NCBI RefSeq assembly: GCF_904846345.1
Contig: NZ_CAJHAJ010000001.1
Span: 558,001 to 622,000 of the forward strand
Source: Psychrobacter maritimus
GTDB taxonomy: Bacteria > Pseudomonadota > Gammaproteobacteria > Pseudomonadales > Moraxellaceae
Reading direction: 5' to 3'
DNA: 64,000 nucleotides
Part shown: in pieces, positions 28,401 through 36,252 of the stretch
How the letters are laid out: each line of letters begins with the position of its first letter
How positions within the stretch are numbered: position 1 is the first letter of the stretch
Made by a program: the position numbers and the translations under genes
Notes under the pieces: model-generated
Database searches by the model: none
Seen by the model: only the letters and a program-made list of their open reading frames with translations
Told to the model about the DNA's origin: nothing

Positions 28401-29537
28401 TAGGATTGCGGAAGTCTGTGCAGAAAAAAATGTCCAACCGCGACTCTCAAGTTGGTTGTTTATGTGTTGTAAAGGTTTTAATAGCGTGTGAGGTTTATCA
28501 AGATTAAAGATAAGACTTTCAATTTGACTGAGTATGCGCGGTAAAAAACGTGATTCTACATCCGGCTGCGATACGTTATGCAATATAGATTGAGCGTTTT
28601 CACTATGATTGACAAGGTTACTTAACTCAATATAAATACTGGTTATTAAGTTATTAATGATATCCGTCGATATCTCGTTTTGCTGCGCGCAGGATTCTAT
28701 TAGCGCATCTAACTGGCTTAATAACGCGGCATAATGTTTAGGTTTTGGGGTTTCATTGTCTGCTAGGTCATGTAGCCAAGTTTCAGTCAGATACCAAAGA
28801 CGCTGTAAATCTGTATCCGCTGCGGTTTGCCATAAATATTGACTGACCTTTTCTAAAACCGTCAGTATAGAGGGAGTGTTGGCATTAGCTGCTAGTAAGG
28901 CTTGTACTTGCTGACGCCAAACCAATAACAATTGCTGATATTGCTCACGGTCTAAATTTGCCGCTGTCGTAACATCAGGTACTGTAATATCAAGGTATTC
29001 ATTATCCATCATGCTAGCAGAATGCTCAGCTTCAGAGGCTAAAGAAGCATCTGCAAGATGGTCGGTCACGACACCATAATGCGCTAAGACTTGTGTCAGC
29101 TCAGCCGAGGTTTTATTCAGCAAAGCAGCATGGTAGCTACCCGTGCGCGCGTAGTGTCCAAGCTCACGCATGAGTAATCGATGAGCTATTTGACCAATAC
29201 GGCTTTTATCCGTACCAAATGCTACTTCAGGAGCTATTTCTGACCCTGTTTCAGAAGCCGTTCCAGAATTTATTGCAATGTCGTCTGCAAGAGCATCTTC
29301 TAGGTTAACGACATTACCTATTCCTGCTAACAAACTTAGCTTAGTCGCCAAACTTGCCAATGCAGGCAAGTTGAGCATGGTTAAGGCACCACTAACTTGA
29401 TGATAGTTATGTGACATTTGCTCATAATCAGCGCTTTTTTCACCTAATTGCCAGCCATCAGCTACCTGTGATAATTGCTGATTAAATAGTGGTAATAACC
29501 ACTCAAACGTCACCATGTCATTGGGCTGGTTTTTCAT
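22416..29537 (-). CDS. chpA: ChpA hybrid CheA-type histidine kinase with multiple Hpt domains
   Basis: 2373 aa, central kinase of the Pil-Chp pathway that controls type IV pilus extension, retraction and cAMP. N-terminal Hpt-like YHQVSGAL (H46), then five clear Hpt motifs: H718 and H933 (both FHTLKGSGRMVGA), H1130 (FHTLRAASGSSAL), H1448 (LHTIKGGARM), H1625 (LHTLKGGARM). Then the dimerisation helices (about 1765-1830), HATPase (N box HMLRNAVDHGIE near 1945, G1 DDGRGID, G2 GRGVGMDVV), a CheW domain from about 2085, and a C-terminal receiver with phospho-acceptor D2296 (LLDIEMPRMDG). Its stop overlaps chpB. Long acidic linkers separate the Hpt domains. Confidence 0.97.
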   Translation of the reverse strand: MKNQPNDMVTFEWLLPLFNQQLSQVADGWQLGEKSADYEQMSHNYHQVSGALTMLNLPALASLATKLSLLAGIGNVVNLEDALADDIAINSGTASETGSEIAPEVAFGTDKSRIGQIAHRLLMRELGHYARTGSYHAALLNKTSAELTQVLAHYGVVTDHLADASLASEAEHSASMMDNEYLDITVPDVTTAANLDREQYQQLLLVWRQQVQALLAANANTPSILTVLEKVSQYLWQTAADTDLQRLWYLTETWLHDLADNETPKPKHYAALLSQLDALIESCAQQNEISTDIINNLITSIYIELSNLVNHSENAQSILHNVSQPDVESRFLPRILSQIESLIFNLDKPHTLLKPLQHINNQLESRGWTFFSAQTSAILADIERGLSVYAEEELTQEHMQEHKQEQWQIERQLQELYDAVYNTEQVIASKIGNAASFTSKPAVITNDDLDGFNSVNSVDGLQTENNHQIKANDKELRELRIAVEDVKQGFNDYIQRQNIELLSDSVDFTKISEAFDSMGLPSIRHATDKIAAIFDQLSTHEINVLSWDVTEAVAEGLTSIELLLDYLAQQVFNQALLEQANVYIDKASTLLTGYIDAPETVKDTFLTQKLAASNVLRYDDSGEIAPINNDDIIDSVLESDVASDNLNHFNGSDKTESAALLSVRSQIKPDNFDIDEDIRDIFIEEVTEVIADLEDFLPIWQQDAQDLTPLTEVRRGFHTLKGSGRMVGAFSISEMAWSIENLLNRLLEKTLPVTDEVVALVIETTQRLPAMLSDFEAQQLPSFDPAITIVQSNNLMSQQPINTGLETSEVISSTADVEGSNSLLEESLLLNETNLDIEHADTLGTTEQVNYTMAEEKDISASLIELEIPAVLQPFMSAAQPLPIDADDADPDIKEIFLEEANEVLDEIVPLYEQWQLAPDDLTQLTDIRRGFHTLKGSGRMVGANTSAELAWSIENMLNRILDNSITASTDIQQLIGDVLSVYPELLTTFENDSQDYPTIMPLWVACAQAYSKQLGDEFSYPALYQQLLGTPAPSSAPSTNQSAQDGFDDESNADNSNHIDSMLQTINSVNEKMAEAPIVLTPQSEEEQAFFDIFIEEAEELLESVNDFVRRHQDEPYVAVSDEIVRAFHTLRAASGSSALTAISEVSATIEQSLELLQQQDTPMSAQHLKALAQSATLINGYLDNYKQNVQQQDVSLEEMQSQQDIASLQAMLGEQYAIKDSESTADNKPTINQLLDDNINELLDAEWQLEAALTHPESAKVQAYIAQQMAQIKYLSGKAQEFPKFTAILNELGKAYAYLSHHPEQSIDTDIQAILLAGHAQLVGLFDALAGSSSLKIDEQVLQQLQSIAQRHDSNNEMIADDADINAETETEANINIAAEVYADASVHSIAAPELELETIDTDIELLEIFLEEAQELDDALNDSFSKWRADISNINTLKVLQRHLHTIKGGARMAGIRSIGDLTHEAESIYEAFVEERRVPTAQWLEIMQVVQDTLSLQVAHIVRYQQSFFAPELIEQLQQFEKAKALPDVVQLIVPMPKNHIDTESQVLADEYIHRIEQAADSLSLDRIIKQSWANGLPDPDILEVFLEEAEALTNRNEYLQSFLSDANDTVALQALQRDLHTLKGGARMVTASGIADLAHEMESVYTDFVDRRRPATKKVLELLVACHDWLADAVFILSQQVNPPTPDLLIEALQQFSKNPDSLKQIPKESLQPQRDAILLAKQKQESTYIQKDISEMPLMVANTAEQEQNTNNNEMIRISGGLIEHMINLSGESAINRARIDMGMSSLTNSIEEMGTTVQRLADQLRRMEIELEAQILSQIDDELVNHEGFDPLEMDQYSSLNQLSKSLTESASDLVDINNTLLEKTRDSESLLLQLSRTQTELQDGLMNSRMVPFTRLTPRLERIVRQTANELNKSVELKIINADDEMDRTILERITSPLEHMLRNAVDHGIENVATRLKAGKERSGQITLEVRREGSEIVIQLTDDGRGIDVEAVRNKAISQGLIDADDSTLSDLDIMQYIFNAGLSTSKQVTQISGRGVGMDVVISEIRQLGGAVSVVSELGKGSRFTMRVPLTVAVSDALVVRAADRYYAIPLVQIERVVRINPEKIYDYYQSGAATLNFEDTDYRVRYLNEILSGNKLNELVVNTNTSVPLIIIKNRSGQNMALQVDQIAGSRIEVVVKPLGQQFSNLSGISAATIMGDGSVMLILDLIALMRNVTLVKEVAKPAVSMRSTTESKATILVVDDSVTVRKVTSRFLERQGFTVVLAKDGIDALEILQETTPDLMLLDIEMPRMDGFEVATQVRHNRRLQHLPIIMITSRTGEKHRERALEIGVNDYMGKPFQENQLLSNIETLLGKEASLVNEG

Positions 29538-29567
29538 AGATTTATCCTAACTCGTCTAGGCGCTAAT

Positions 29568-30587
29568 TTAGGCACTGATTTTTTGCCACGCATTAATCTG
29601 TGGGTGCGCAATACGGCGCATGTTTGATGGACGCCAAAATAACGCCTCACCTGGAGCCAATATAATATAACCGCCTAGCGCACACTGCTCTGATAGCCGC
29701 GCTAAAATATCACGCTGATCAAACTTACGAAAATACAGCAGCATATTTTGGCAGACAATCACTTGTTGTAAATGCGGGGTTGGCGGCTCTTGATTGATAA
29801 TATTATGTAAAGTAAAGCGTACCTGCTGTTTTAAGGTTGGCATCACTTGCCAGTTTGCATTTACGCTATTTTTTATGGTTTGCTTAGTATTAGTCGCTAC
29901 AGGAGCAAAACGTAATGCTTCAATGACGCTTGTCTGACGCAATGGCTGGATAAACTGCTGACAATGCGGCGGAATTAAAGCCTGCTGTCTGTTGTCATAA
30001 TGCCCTACGCGTGCTTTTTTTAATGCTTGTTCGCTAACATCAGTACCTAATATAGTGTAATGAGTCAGCTGTTTTGCCGCCAAGCTCATTGCTAGTGACC
30101 AAGTCTCTTGCCCACTCGCACAGCCGACGCTCCATATCCGAAACAACTCATTGGTGGCAATATGGTCACTGTTATTAGCCTTACTAGCAACATTGCTATT
30201 AACATTGCTATTAACATTACTGTCATTTTCTAATTGCCGCCGTTGATGCTGCAAAGCACACTCGGTGACAAATTCTATAGAAGGCTGATGGCGAAAGAAG
30301 CGACTTTCATGAATCAGCACCTTATCCAAGAATTGCTGACGCAGCTCATGATTAATCGGTAACTGCTGCCATAACTGTAGAATAGTGAGCCCATACGATA
30401 GTGCCGTTTGCGTGACGGCATTGACCAACCACTTACGCTGAACATTCGGTAATATAAAGCCGATTTCTTGCTCTATATAACGTTGCCATTGCTCTGTATC
30501 AAAAGCAGCATCCTGTCTTAAAGCCTCGGCCGCTAAAGCGTCGGCTTTATGAATGAAAGGACTGTCTTGTTGCATATGATTATTCAT
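29568..30587 (-). CDS. pilK: CheR-type chemoreceptor methyltransferase PilK
   Basis: 339 aa. Helical N-terminal domain, HESRFFRHQPSIEFV, SAM-binding WSVGCASGQETWSLAM, ILGTDVSEQALKKARVGHY, and 'VIVCQNMLLYFRKFDQRDIL' are the CheR blocks. It should methylate glutamates of PilJ using SAM. An Asn/Ser/Val-rich insert, coded by a 12-bp microsatellite at 30189-30224, sits just before the SAM motif. It lies between pilJ and chpA, the canonical order. Confidence 0.95.
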   Translation of the reverse strand: MNNHMQQDSPFIHKADALAAEALRQDAAFDTEQWQRYIEQEIGFILPNVQRKWLVNAVTQTALSYGLTILQLWQQLPINHELRQQFLDKVLIHESRFFRHQPSIEFVTECALQHQRRQLENDSNVNSNVNSNVASKANNSDHIATNELFRIWSVGCASGQETWSLAMSLAAKQLTHYTILGTDVSEQALKKARVGHYDNRQQALIPPHCQQFIQPLRQTSVIEALRFAPVATNTKQTIKNSVNANWQVMPTLKQQVRFTLHNIINQEPPTPHLQQVIVCQNMLLYFRKFDQRDILARLSEQCALGGYIILAPGEALFWRPSNMRRIAHPQINAWQKISA

Positions 30588-30710
30588 GTGACCTGCTATT
30601 AATAGTGTTGCCTTAGATAAGGATAAGATAATAACTAGAGCAACTATTTGGTTAACATTTCAATATAAAAATCATAAATTAAGCGCTAATGACTCAATAA
30701 TAAATGGCCC

Positions 30711-32132
30711 TTAAATACTGGCTGACACTCTTTCATCAATATCTAAATACTCATCATCCGTCTGTTCTGTATGTAATTGCTCATCATCATTAGAAATCTT
30801 GAAGCCGGTCACTGACTCTTGCAATGCTGCTGCCATTTCACTCAGCTCACCAATAGAGCGCGCCGTTGCCATCGAACCCGATGACGTTTGCGAGGTAATA
30901 TCTTGAATGATATTCATCGTATGCGAGATATGACCTGCAGACTCTGCCTGTTGCATAGCGGCGTTGGAGATGTTTTGAATCAGATCCGCCAAGGTATTAG
31001 AAACGGTTTGCACCTCTTCTAGTGCCTCACCCGCATCTTTTGCCAAACGGGCACCACGTACCACTTCAGAAGTCGTTGATTCCATCGACATCACCGCTTC
31101 ACTGGTATCGGCCTGAATGGTTTTTACCAGCGTTTCGATCTGTTTGGTTGCGTTGGCTGAACGCTCAGCAAGGCGCTGAACTTCGTCGGCAACAACCGCA
31201 AAGCCTCGACCAGCCTCCCCTGCCATCGATGCCTGAATCGCAGCGTTCAATGCCAGAACGTTGGTTTGGTCAGCAATATCGTTAATCAGACCAACGATAT
31301 CACCAATCTCTTGCGAAGATTCACCAAGGCGTTTGATACGTTTTGAGGTTTCTTGAATCTGATCACGAATAACGTTCATACCTTCAATCGAGCGCTGTAC
31401 AACTTCCGCACCGTTGTAGGCAATAGCAACTGAACGCTGTGCAACCGTTGCCGATTCTGCGGCGTTATTTGAAACTTGGTCAATCGATACCGTCATCTCA
31501 TTAATAGCCGCTGATACACCAGCAATTTCTTGCGCTTGGTGCTCAGATGCCTCAGCAAGCTCAACCGCATTCATCTGCGTTTGCTCTGAGGACTGCGAGA
31601 CACGATCAGCGGTACTGTTAATAACCAGTACCAACTGACGTAATTGGTCAATTGCGAAGTTAACAGAGTCAGCAATCGCACCCGTAAAGTCTTCTGATAC
31701 GGTCGCATTTACCGTCAAGTCACCGTCTGCTAAATCACCTAGCTCATCCAGTAGACGCAAAATAGCAATCTGGTTACGCTCGTTTTCTTCTTGAATTTGG
31801 CGCGCACGCTCAGACTCTGCTTCCGCCTCTTGGCGACGACGCAAGGTCTCTTTTTCAATCAATAAACGTTCTGAGCCGCCACGTTGTTTTAGTAGCTGGA
31901 ACAACGCAAATAAGATACCAAGCACACCTAAGACAAATACAATCACCGGCAAGACAACTGATTGATTAAAATTCGTTAAATATTGGCTGACCGATGACAA
32001 TGAATTGACCAGCCAAAACAGACAAGCCACACTTACTAAAGCACAAAGCCCTAATAACAGCTTCCATTTACTATTAGCATCTGTCGTTGTTTTATTCTTA
32101 CCAGCTACAGGGTTGTTTATAACATCACTCAT
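30711..32132 (-). CDS. pilJ: PilJ-type methyl-accepting chemotaxis protein with minimal periplasmic part
   Basis: 473 aa from ATG 32132, which is preceded by AGGAAGAGG; the frame continues to TTG 32150. Two membrane helices (about 22-43 and 60-80) are separated by only about 15-20 residues, then a HAMP-like region ([15 protein letters not shown]) and the signalling hairpin ([38 protein letters not shown]). Pseudomonas and Acinetobacter PilJ are near 680-690 aa with a large periplasmic sensor domain; that domain is absent here. It sits between pilI and pilK, so it is the cluster's receptor. Confidence 0.93.
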   Translation of the reverse strand: MSDVINNPVAGKNKTTTDANSKWKLLLGLCALVSVACLFWLVNSLSSVSQYLTNFNQSVVLPVIVFVLGVLGILFALFQLLKQRGGSERLLIEKETLRRRQEAEAESERARQIQEENERNQIAILRLLDELGDLADGDLTVNATVSEDFTGAIADSVNFAIDQLRQLVLVINSTADRVSQSSEQTQMNAVELAEASEHQAQEIAGVSAAINEMTVSIDQVSNNAAESATVAQRSVAIAYNGAEVVQRSIEGMNVIRDQIQETSKRIKRLGESSQEIGDIVGLINDIADQTNVLALNAAIQASMAGEAGRGFAVVADEVQRLAERSANATKQIETLVKTIQADTSEAVMSMESTTSEVVRGARLAKDAGEALEEVQTVSNTLADLIQNISNAAMQQAESAGHISHTMNIIQDITSQTSSGSMATARSIGELSEMAAALQESVTGFKISNDDEQLHTEQTDDEYLDIDERVSASI

Positions 32133-32232
32133 CGTGCCTCTTCCTTTCAAACAATCGTCAAAGTCGTATCGTGACTGACTCTGAAATCATATTGTCATCA
32201 AAACAACAGTGATTAACAAAGCCTGTATGAAT

Positions 32233-32259
32233 GCTGACATATCACTAAACCATGTCAGC
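32233..32259. other. Hairpin in pilI-pilJ gap
   Basis: GCTGACAT (32233-32240) and ATGTCAGC (32252-32259) form a perfect 8-bp stem with an 11-nt loop in the 198-bp space between pilI and pilJ. No T run follows on the minus strand, so it looks more like an RNA-processing or stability element than a terminator. Confidence 0.45.
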
Positions 32260-32330
32260 CCTTGTTCTTTTATTCTTGCTTTAACAAAAACCGCTTATCA
32301 AAAACAATTAAGTAATAAAGACCGCTATGC

Positions 32331-32861
32331 TTATATGGCGGCATCGGTATACTGCAAATCTTGTGCAAGCAAGCTTGGCATAAACACATACCAATCTTGC
32401 TCATCCTTAAAAAACTTGCCATGGTTATAAGGCGCAAATGGCGAGCTGGGCTCAAGCGCTTCTGGACGATATTGATCTTGAGTGAACTGCTCAATACCCA
32501 AGACTTGATCGACCAGCAACCCTGAGAACACATTATCATGGTCAATAACGATAACTTTACGTTGGCTCATTTGCGACAACTGACTAGGCACTTGTAAAAA
32601 ACGCGACAAATCGGTTAAAGGTAACAAGCGCCCACGAATATTGGCGATGCCAAGCATCCAAGGCTTTACTAAAGGCACGCTGGTATATTCTGGCATGGTC
32701 AATATCTCTGATACCTGACCCATTGGTGCCACCAAACGCTGACCACCAATCTCAAATACCACACCTTGCCAGTCAAACTCTTTGCCTCCGCGGCGACCAC
32801 TTTTGCGCGCGCGTGCTAAGTCTGCTATCCGTAGCAGTTCAATAAACCCTCTGGATGCCAC
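32331..32861 (-). CDS. pilI: CheW-type coupling protein PilI
   Basis: 176 aa. CheW-domain strands are visible as FDWQGVVFEIGGQRLVAPMGQVSEIL, NIRGRLLPLTDLSRFL and VFSGLLVDQVLGIEQF, which couple the PilJ receptor to ChpA. It starts 3 bp after the pilH stop, so the two are translated together. Downstream, the gap to pilJ holds a perfect 8-bp hairpin. Confidence 0.95.
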   Translation of the reverse strand: MASRGFIELLRIADLARARKSGRRGGKEFDWQGVVFEIGGQRLVAPMGQVSEILTMPEYTSVPLVKPWMLGIANIRGRLLPLTDLSRFLQVPSQLSQMSQRKVIVIDHDNVFSGLLVDQVLGIEQFTQDQYRPEALEPSSPFAPYNHGKFFKDEQDWYVFMPSLLAQDLQYTDAAI

Positions 32862-32864
32862 AAG

Positions 32865-33227
32865 CTACTCCATTACTCTACGAATTATCTGGACCAGACC
32901 ACTTTCATCAATCGGCTTAGTAATATACTCTTTAGCGCCTTGACGCTTACCCCACACGCGATCAGTTTCTTGATTTTTGGTACTAATCATAATGATAGGA
33001 ATATGAGACGTGGTTTTCCCACGGGTAATCTTACGAGTTGCCTGAAAGCCGTTCATTTCAGGCATCACCACATCCATTAAGATGACATCTGGCAGGTGGT
33101 CAATGGCCATCTGACAGCCTTGCTCACCGTTTGTCGCTTCTAATACTTGATAGTTATTCTTCGCAAGCATGTCGCGAAATTTCGCCATCTCAGATGGCGA
33201 GTCGTCAATGACTAAAACAGTAGTCAT
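32865..33227 (-). CDS. pilH: CheY-like response regulator PilH
   Basis: 120-residue stand-alone receiver. Acidic pair DD (8-9), phospho-acceptor D52 in VILMDVVMPEMNG, conserved Thr/Ser in IPIIMISTK, and Lys in EYITKPID. Phosphorylated by ChpA; in Pseudomonas PilH favours pilus retraction and/or acts as a phosphate sink. Tight spacing to pilI. Confidence 0.95.
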   Translation of the reverse strand: MTTVLVIDDSPSEMAKFRDMLAKNNYQVLEATNGEQGCQMAIDHLPDVILMDVVMPEMNGFQATRKITRGKTTSHIPIIMISTKNQETDRVWGKRQGAKEYITKPIDESGLVQIIRRVME

Positions 33228-33516
33228 AGGTGTTTCCTTTATTTTCGATGATATCCATTAGGATATATTATTGATACAAATCGATTAAAATAAGTCGCTA
33301 TGAGTCAGTGGCCGCATTATTCTCATCATGGTAAAAATTAAGCAGAAAGCTCTCATGACAAATATGCATAACCAACTTTCCTAAACAGCGTCTGTAAGCA
33401 TAACTGTAAAAACAACTTATCTGCTGATTAGCGACTTATATTGGGTTTTTATAGCGGGCTATTATTTATAAGGGGCTATTTATAACAGCTTATAATAAGT
33501 TTTAAAAAACCTACCG

Positions 33517-33897
33517 CTATGAGCGATACTGATTAATCGCCTCAAAAAGCTCATCTTTACTAAATGGCTTGGTCAAATACTCATCAGAGCCGACAATGCG
33601 ACCACGGGCTTTATCAAATAAACCATCTTTCGATGACAACATAATTACAGGCTTGCTGGCATAATCAGGATTGTTTTTTATCAATGCGCAGGTCTGATAA
33701 CCATCTAAACGTGGCATCATAATGTCCACAAAAATAATATCTGGGTTATGATCGACAATCTTAGCCAAGGCATCAAAACCATCAATGGCGGTTACAACTT
33801 CGCAGCCAGCTTTTTGCAATAACGTTTCTGCGGTACGGCGAATGGTCTTTGAGTCATCAATCACCATTACTTTTAAACCATCAAAATTATTTTCCAT
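33517..33897 (-). CDS. pilG: CheY-like response regulator PilG
   Basis: 126-residue stand-alone receiver at the head of the cluster. Acidic pair DD (14-15), D58 in IIFVDIMMPRLDGYQ, and the conserved Lys in EYLTKPFSKDEL. PilG promotes pilus extension in Pseudomonas. AGGACAG precedes ATG 33897. It is separated from pilH by 289 bp, a larger gap than between the other cluster genes, so pilH may have an extra promoter. Confidence 0.95.
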   Translation of the reverse strand: MENNFDGLKVMVIDDSKTIRRTAETLLQKAGCEVVTAIDGFDALAKIVDHNPDIIFVDIMMPRLDGYQTCALIKNNPDYASKPVIMLSSKDGLFDKARGRIVGSDEYLTKPFSKDELFEAINQYRS

Positions 33898-34660
33898 TAT
33901 CTCTGTCCTATTAATGACTATTTATTCGTAATGCTATCTATAAGTACAGATTATCACTCTAATCTGCCAATCTAAGCTATCAATACAAAACAATAAGCGG
34001 TTATCTTAATTTATCAGTGAACGTATTTTATCTAAAGATAAACAGCAAACCCTGTATTGTGCTCGATCATAATAGCTAAATTTTCACCATCAGTATCTGC
34101 CTATTTATCAGCGCATTACCATCAGTCACTATACGCACTTTATGGTAAATATTCTTAGCAAATTGCGCGGTATTTTAAGTGCTGTTAAGCGGTGATAATA
34201 CCTATATCAGCGTTGCGCAATCATACTATTCAGTCATCGATACAAATCCCAGCTAACCGAACTTCAAGCCTTTTAAGCAATCTTTCATTAAAGCTTAATT
34301 ATTAAAAGTAGTTCATTCTTACTAGAGGTAGTTGCTGTTACTTAACAGGATTTGATTTAGATGACAATAAAGCCAGATACGATATTTGATGTTGCTATAT
34401 TTTGGCATTATATAGAAATAGCGTGCACCTTACCGAATAATTTTCTTTTGTCATAAAAATGTATCAATATATTTTATTATGTTTGTTTTAGCACAGTTAC
34501 AATGCCTTTTCCAGTCATTTAGTGAATTTATGTTCAAATAAATCAGTGTAAATTCATCACTCTAGCGCAACCCCTTTATTTTCGGCCTGTATTATTAGCG
34601 CTGCCTATCAAAGCAATATTCAACTCAAGCAATGCCCATTAGAAAAGACAGGCTAATCAT
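33898..34660. other. Long divergent intergenic region (pilG / HlyD-like lipoprotein)
   Basis: About 760 bp, strongly AT-rich, with no supportable gene or RNA. It must hold the pil-chp promoter on the minus strand. I see no clear hairpin terminator or strong palindrome. Confidence 0.4.
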
Positions 34661-34688
34661 TTCACCACAGCAAAATTCACTATATAAT
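34661..34688 (+). promoter_or_regulatory. Candidate promoter of the HlyD-like lipoprotein gene
   Basis: TTCACC, 16 bp, TATAAT. It lies inside the extended reading frame (open from 34632), which argues that translation starts downstream, at ATG 34704, 34716 or 34728. Confidence 0.5.
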
Positions 34689-34703
34689 GAAAATTCGTTG
34701 ATA

Positions 34704-36038
34704 ATGGTGACTGGTATGACAGATTCTATGTGCTCAAGGCGTTTAAGCACGATATTTTCAAGTGCGCTATTTCTAGCTTCTAGCCCTTTAAAAAAGAGTG
34801 TGTACCTCTTAAGTGCTTTGCTCATTATCGCCTGTCAACCCTCGCCTCCGACATCAGAGCCGGTCACTGCCGAAAATAGCGAGACGGTTAATACGCCACT
34901 TCTCATTCGCGCTGATAGCATCACGATGACCCCTGACCATATCCTGAGCGTCAAGCCAACCCGTTATCAGCCCAGTCTTGGCTTAGAAGGTGAAATTGAG
35001 CCTATTAAAAAGGTAAATCTGACTGCCGGACAAGCGCTGATAGTCGAAAAAGTATTGGTGAAGAAAAACCAATGGGTAGAAAAAGGCGCGCCCTTATTTA
35101 TTGTTCGTCGTCAAACGACCGAGATTCAACAGCCAGCTGATGTAGCAGTAGCGGCTACAAACTCAGCAGAAACCGTAGAAATTAATAAAAAGGCTGATAT
35201 TAAGCCTGAGCAATCGGCTGCCAATAATCAAAATACGGCAAATGATACCGTTATTAATAGTGATAAGCAGACAAAACAAGCGGTAAAAAATGATACAGAA
35301 AGCGATGCGAAAATGACTGCCGCTAACAGTAAAAAGCCAACTACAGACAACGCTACTAGCAGTGGCAGTAATGACGAGCTTAATAACACTCAAGAGGCTG
35401 CACCATCAGAAAAATCATACAACCTAATCACGGTGCGGGCGAGTTTTTCTGGTCGGATAGAAAAGCTCTACATTAAAAACGAACAGAAGGTAGAGCCGCG
35501 TCAGCCTTTATTAAAGCTCAGTGACGAGACGGAACTGCATTTTATTGCCACCCTTCCGATTGACGCTGAATCGCAAATCTCTGTCGGGCAAACGGTGAAT
35601 TTTACCGCTGAAGGTTTAATAGATGAATTTACCGGCCAAGTGAGTAAGCTGACCACCACTCAGCAACCAAAACAGCTGTTGGTTGCTGTCAACGTGGTTG
35701 ATAATGAAGTCAGTCGCAACCAGATAAGACCTGATATGAAGGTGACAGGACGTGTTGACTACGGACAAATACAGGTCGGTACCACTGTCCCTAAGCGTGC
35801 CCTGCATAATGTAGATCTCACTGTGCTGCACAAGCCGCCGTATAAGCCACTGCGGCCTTTAATCGCCAATGTATGGATTATCAAACAAGACCAGCGTTTG
35901 ACGCGCCAGCCTGTCGAGGTCATTGAGTATGACCCGCTGACCAAACAATATTTAATCGCGGGCATTACCAATGACAGTTTGATTTGTTTGGCAAATCTAC
36001 CGGTTGAATCTGAAGGTAAAAAGGCGGTAGTTTCATAA
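34704..36038 (+). CDS. HlyD-like membrane-fusion-type lipoprotein with low-complexity insert
   Basis: Predicted lipoprotein (hydrophobic KKSVYLLSALLIIAC lipobox) with periplasmic adaptor features: a first lipoyl-like half (LEGEIEPIKKVNLTAGQALIVEKVLVKKNQWVEKGAPLF) and a second half (ITVRASFSGRIEKLYIKNEQKVEPRQPLLKLSD) followed by beta-barrel strands. Between them, instead of the usual helical hairpin, lies about 95 residues of Ala/Asn/Asp/Lys/Thr-rich sequence (DNA about 35125-35410). Start set at ATG 34704 because a promoter lies in the longer frame. No RND, MFS or ABC pump partner is next to it; an OmpR-type two-component pair follows. Role uncertain. Confidence 0.75.
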   Translation: MVTGMTDSMCSRRLSTIFSSALFLASSPLKKSVYLLSALLIIACQPSPPTSEPVTAENSETVNTPLLIRADSITMTPDHILSVKPTRYQPSLGLEGEIEPIKKVNLTAGQALIVEKVLVKKNQWVEKGAPLFIVRRQTTEIQQPADVAVAATNSAETVEINKKADIKPEQSAANNQNTANDTVINSDKQTKQAVKNDTESDAKMTAANSKKPTTDNATSSGSNDELNNTQEAAPSEKSYNLITVRASFSGRIEKLYIKNEQKVEPRQPLLKLSDETELHFIATLPIDAESQISVGQTVNFTAEGLIDEFTGQVSKLTTTQQPKQLLVAVNVVDNEVSRNQIRPDMKVTGRVDYGQIQVGTTVPKRALHNVDLTVLHKPPYKPLRPLIANVWIIKQDQRLTRQPVEVIEYDPLTKQYLIAGITNDSLICLANLPVESEGKKAVVS

Positions 36039-36155
36039 GCGTTGAAGCAAGTAGTTACATTGTGTAGAAACATTAACAAAGCATGTCTTGTTTAATAACA
36101 TCCTGTTTAGGCAATATAGCGTATGCTAAATAGCAGTGATTAAAAATTAAGGGCG

Positions 36156-36216
36156 CAGTACTTTTAAAGCAGAACTTTGAAAATGCAGGTTTAAAACAGT
36201 ACTTTTTAAAATGCAG
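36156..36216. repeat. Direct repeats upstream of the response-regulator gene
   Basis: CAGTACTTTT occurs at 36156-36165 and 36197-36206, and AAAATGCAG at 36180-36188 and 36208-36216, about 40-95 bp before the regulator start. They could be autoregulatory binding sites or a remnant duplication. Confidence 0.45.
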
Positions 36217-36252
36217 ATTAAACAAACTATAACAACAACTAGAGGAAAAATT

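Noticed and set aside
34632..34703. Longer N-terminus for the HlyD-like lipoprotein
   Set aside because: A good promoter -10 element falls inside it and it would push the lipobox unusually far from the N-terminus.
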